Position numbers and translations under genes: made by a program. From contig JAIXSO010000007.1 of the NCBI GenBank assembly GCA_027484685.1, forward strand, positions 1 through 64,000: a stretch of 64,000 bases of DNA, in the 5' to 3' direction. Each line of letters opens with the position of its first letter. The stretch's first letter is position 1. This document shows positions 62,978 through 64,000 of the stretch, piece after piece. The DNA is from Bacteroidota bacterium. GTDB lineage: Bacteria; Bacteroidota; Bacteroidia; UKL13-3. The notes below the pieces were generated by a model that made no database searches, had not been told where the DNA came from, and was given only the letters and a program-made list of their open reading frames with translations.

Positions 62978-63612
62978 TACTTATTTTTATTAAAAAGGTT
63001 ATCAATAGCTCCTAACGAATTTTCTAGTAAAATTACATTTTGAGCATCCAAAATTTCATAAGTATTTACATCACCAACAGTTACAACTTTAGCATTTGAT
63101 AAGTTGCGGCTTGATTTGTAAATGAAGTCGTTATAATCTGCCATAACTAATAATGTTTTAGCATTATTTAATTTTAGATTATTTAAAATATTAACGTAGT
63201 TTTTTGTTTTAGCTGAATCGAAAGCGAAGTTCTCTAAAACAACTATATTATTATTTTTTGCTTTGTAAGCAAAAGCCGACATTCTAGCTAATTGCTTTAA
63301 TTTTTTATTCAATTTGAAACTATAGTTTCTTGGTTGTGGTCCAAAAATGCGAGCACCACCTACTCTAGTTCCCGATTTTATACTACCTTTACGAGATCCG
63401 CCTGTACCTTTTTGACGATGTAATTTTTTAGTAGAACCACTTACCATACTGCGCTCTAAAGAAGAGTGAGTACCTTGGCGTTGGTTAGCTAAAAATTGTT
63501 TAACGTCTAAGTATATTGCATGGTCGTTAGGTTCAATTCCAAAAACTTCTTTGCTAAGAACAACTTTGCGGCCAGTATCAGCACCTTGTGTATTTAATAT
63601 TGCTAATTCCAT
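62977..63612 (-). CDS. rplD: Ribosomal protein L4
   Basis: A 211-residue L4. I choose the start at Met MELAILNTQGADTGRKV (ATG at 63610-63612) and not the longer frame opening at 63651, because the upstream 13 codons overlap rplC and lack L4 similarity. RQGTHSSLERSMVSGSTKKLHRQKGTGGSRKGS is the tunnel loop. In Escherichia coli L4 regulates the S10 operon; the operon leader is outside this window. The start lies 4 bases after the rplC stop. Confidence 0.95.
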   Translation of the reverse strand: MELAILNTQGADTGRKVVLSKEVFGIEPNDHAIYLDVKQFLANQRQGTHSSLERSMVSGSTKKLHRQKGTGGSRKGSIKSGTRVGGARIFGPQPRNYSFKLNKKLKQLARMSAFAYKAKNNNIVVLENFAFDSAKTKNYVNILNNLKLNNAKTLLVMADYNDFIYKSSRNLSNAKVVTVGDVNTYEILDAQNVILLENSLGAIDNLFNKNK

Positions 63613-63616
63613 CTGC

Positions 63617-64000
63617 TTATTTCTCCAATAATATAAATGAACCTTTAGCACCAGGAATAGATCCCTTAATTACCAAAAGATTCTGATCTTTCAACACTTT
63701 TAAAATTTGAAGATTTGTTTTCTTCACTCTATTGCCACCCATTCTACCAGCCATTCTCATTCCTTTGAATACTTTTGAAGGATCTGATGATGCTCCAATA
63801 GAACCCGGAGCTCTTTGACGATCGTGCTGACCGTGAGTAGCCATACCAACACCACCAAAACCGTGACGTTTAACAACACCTTGAAAACCTTTTCCTTTTG
63901 AAGTACCAACCACATCCACAAACTCACCTGCTTCAAACAAATCAGCCATTAAAACATCACCTAAATTTAAAGGAGTTTCAAATCCTTTGAATTCAACTAA
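63617..64000 (-). CDS. rplC: Ribosomal protein L3 (3' part; cut by the window edge)
   Basis: The reading frame is open to base 64000, with in-frame [20 protein letters not shown] before the first internal Met at 63949, so the true start lies beyond the right edge. The visible 127 residues contain the L3 signature [23 protein letters not shown] and [19 protein letters not shown], and end in KGSFILLEK. It belongs to the S10 segment of the super-operon. Confidence 0.97.
   Translation of the reverse strand, partial: LVEFKGFETPLNLGDVLMADLFEAGEFVDVVGTSKGKGFQGVVKRHGFGGVGMATHGQHDRQRAPGSIGASSDPSKVFKGMRMAGRMGGNRVKKTNLQILKVLKDQNLLVIKGSIPGAKGSFILLEK

Noticed and set aside
1..64000. tRNA genes
   Set aside because: I read the intergenic gaps for cloverleaf features (GGTTC-A-A loop, 7-bp acceptor stem) and saw none; a covariance search would be decisive.

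Overview
The window is AT-rich DNA from a member of the Bacteroidota. The evidence is type IX secretion C-terminal sorting domains on two proteins, promoters of the TTTG-N19-TAnnTTTG type, a 'sigma factor / barrel-type membrane protein / PKD adhesin' operon, several small outer-membrane beta-barrels ending in aromatic residues, and ribosomal protein genes without obvious Shine-Dalgarno sequences. The order within the phylum cannot be fixed from the sequence alone. No tRNA, rRNA, CRISPR array or insertion sequence was seen.

Layout. Positions 1-8.7 kb form an accessory island, all on the minus strand: two unrecognised small genes, a 147-residue protein of unknown function, a 5'-truncated gene remnant, a two-gene operon (a 1399-residue RecQ-type helicase with a DUF559/Vsr-like nuclease motif near its N terminus, and a coiled-coil protein with a C-terminal membrane anchor), a field of repeats and palindromes, and a toxin-antitoxin pair whose toxin carries an in-frame stop. 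Then come a CcmF-type cytochrome c assembly protein, a KirBac-type potassium channel, a DUF898 protein and a glycosyltransferase. At 14.9-19.4 kb lies a solitary 1495-residue CHAT (caspase-like) protease, bracketed by two 47-bp direct repeats that are also terminators (45 of 47 bases identical).

From 19.6 to 33.5 kb is a mixed housekeeping and envelope region: M16 peptidase, OmpA-like protein, T9SS protein, PrmC, an AlbA_2/Schlafen-type regulator, beta-barrels, a UbiA-like membrane protein, a Gre-like factor, an esterase and a dolichol-phosphate-mannose-synthase-like enzyme. At 33.6 kb a textbook sigma-54 promoter is followed directly by a strong terminator, which predicts a small RNA of about 65 nt. 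The next block (VOC protein, Ohr peroxidase, divergent thiol-sensor-like HxlR regulator with two matching operators) lies between two 70-bp near-identical terminator repeats. Further on are a Crp-type regulator, an ECF sigma / barrel / PKD-T9SS operon, parAB, a Tet-type MFS transporter, a sulfide-oxidation pair (rhodanese-thioredoxin lipoprotein and persulfide dioxygenase-rhodanese), a histidine kinase and a WecA/TagO-like transferase.

From 50.5 kb to the right edge runs the S10-spc-alpha ribosomal super-operon, minus strand, from rplC (cut by the edge) to rplQ, including secY, infA and rpoA; map is absent between secY and infA. Two internal promoters (before rpsH and before infA) split it, the first with a hairpin leader. 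The strongest leads for undescribed biology are the helicase-nuclease/membrane-anchor operon, the solitary CHAT giant in its terminator-bounded slot, and the sigma-54 small RNA.
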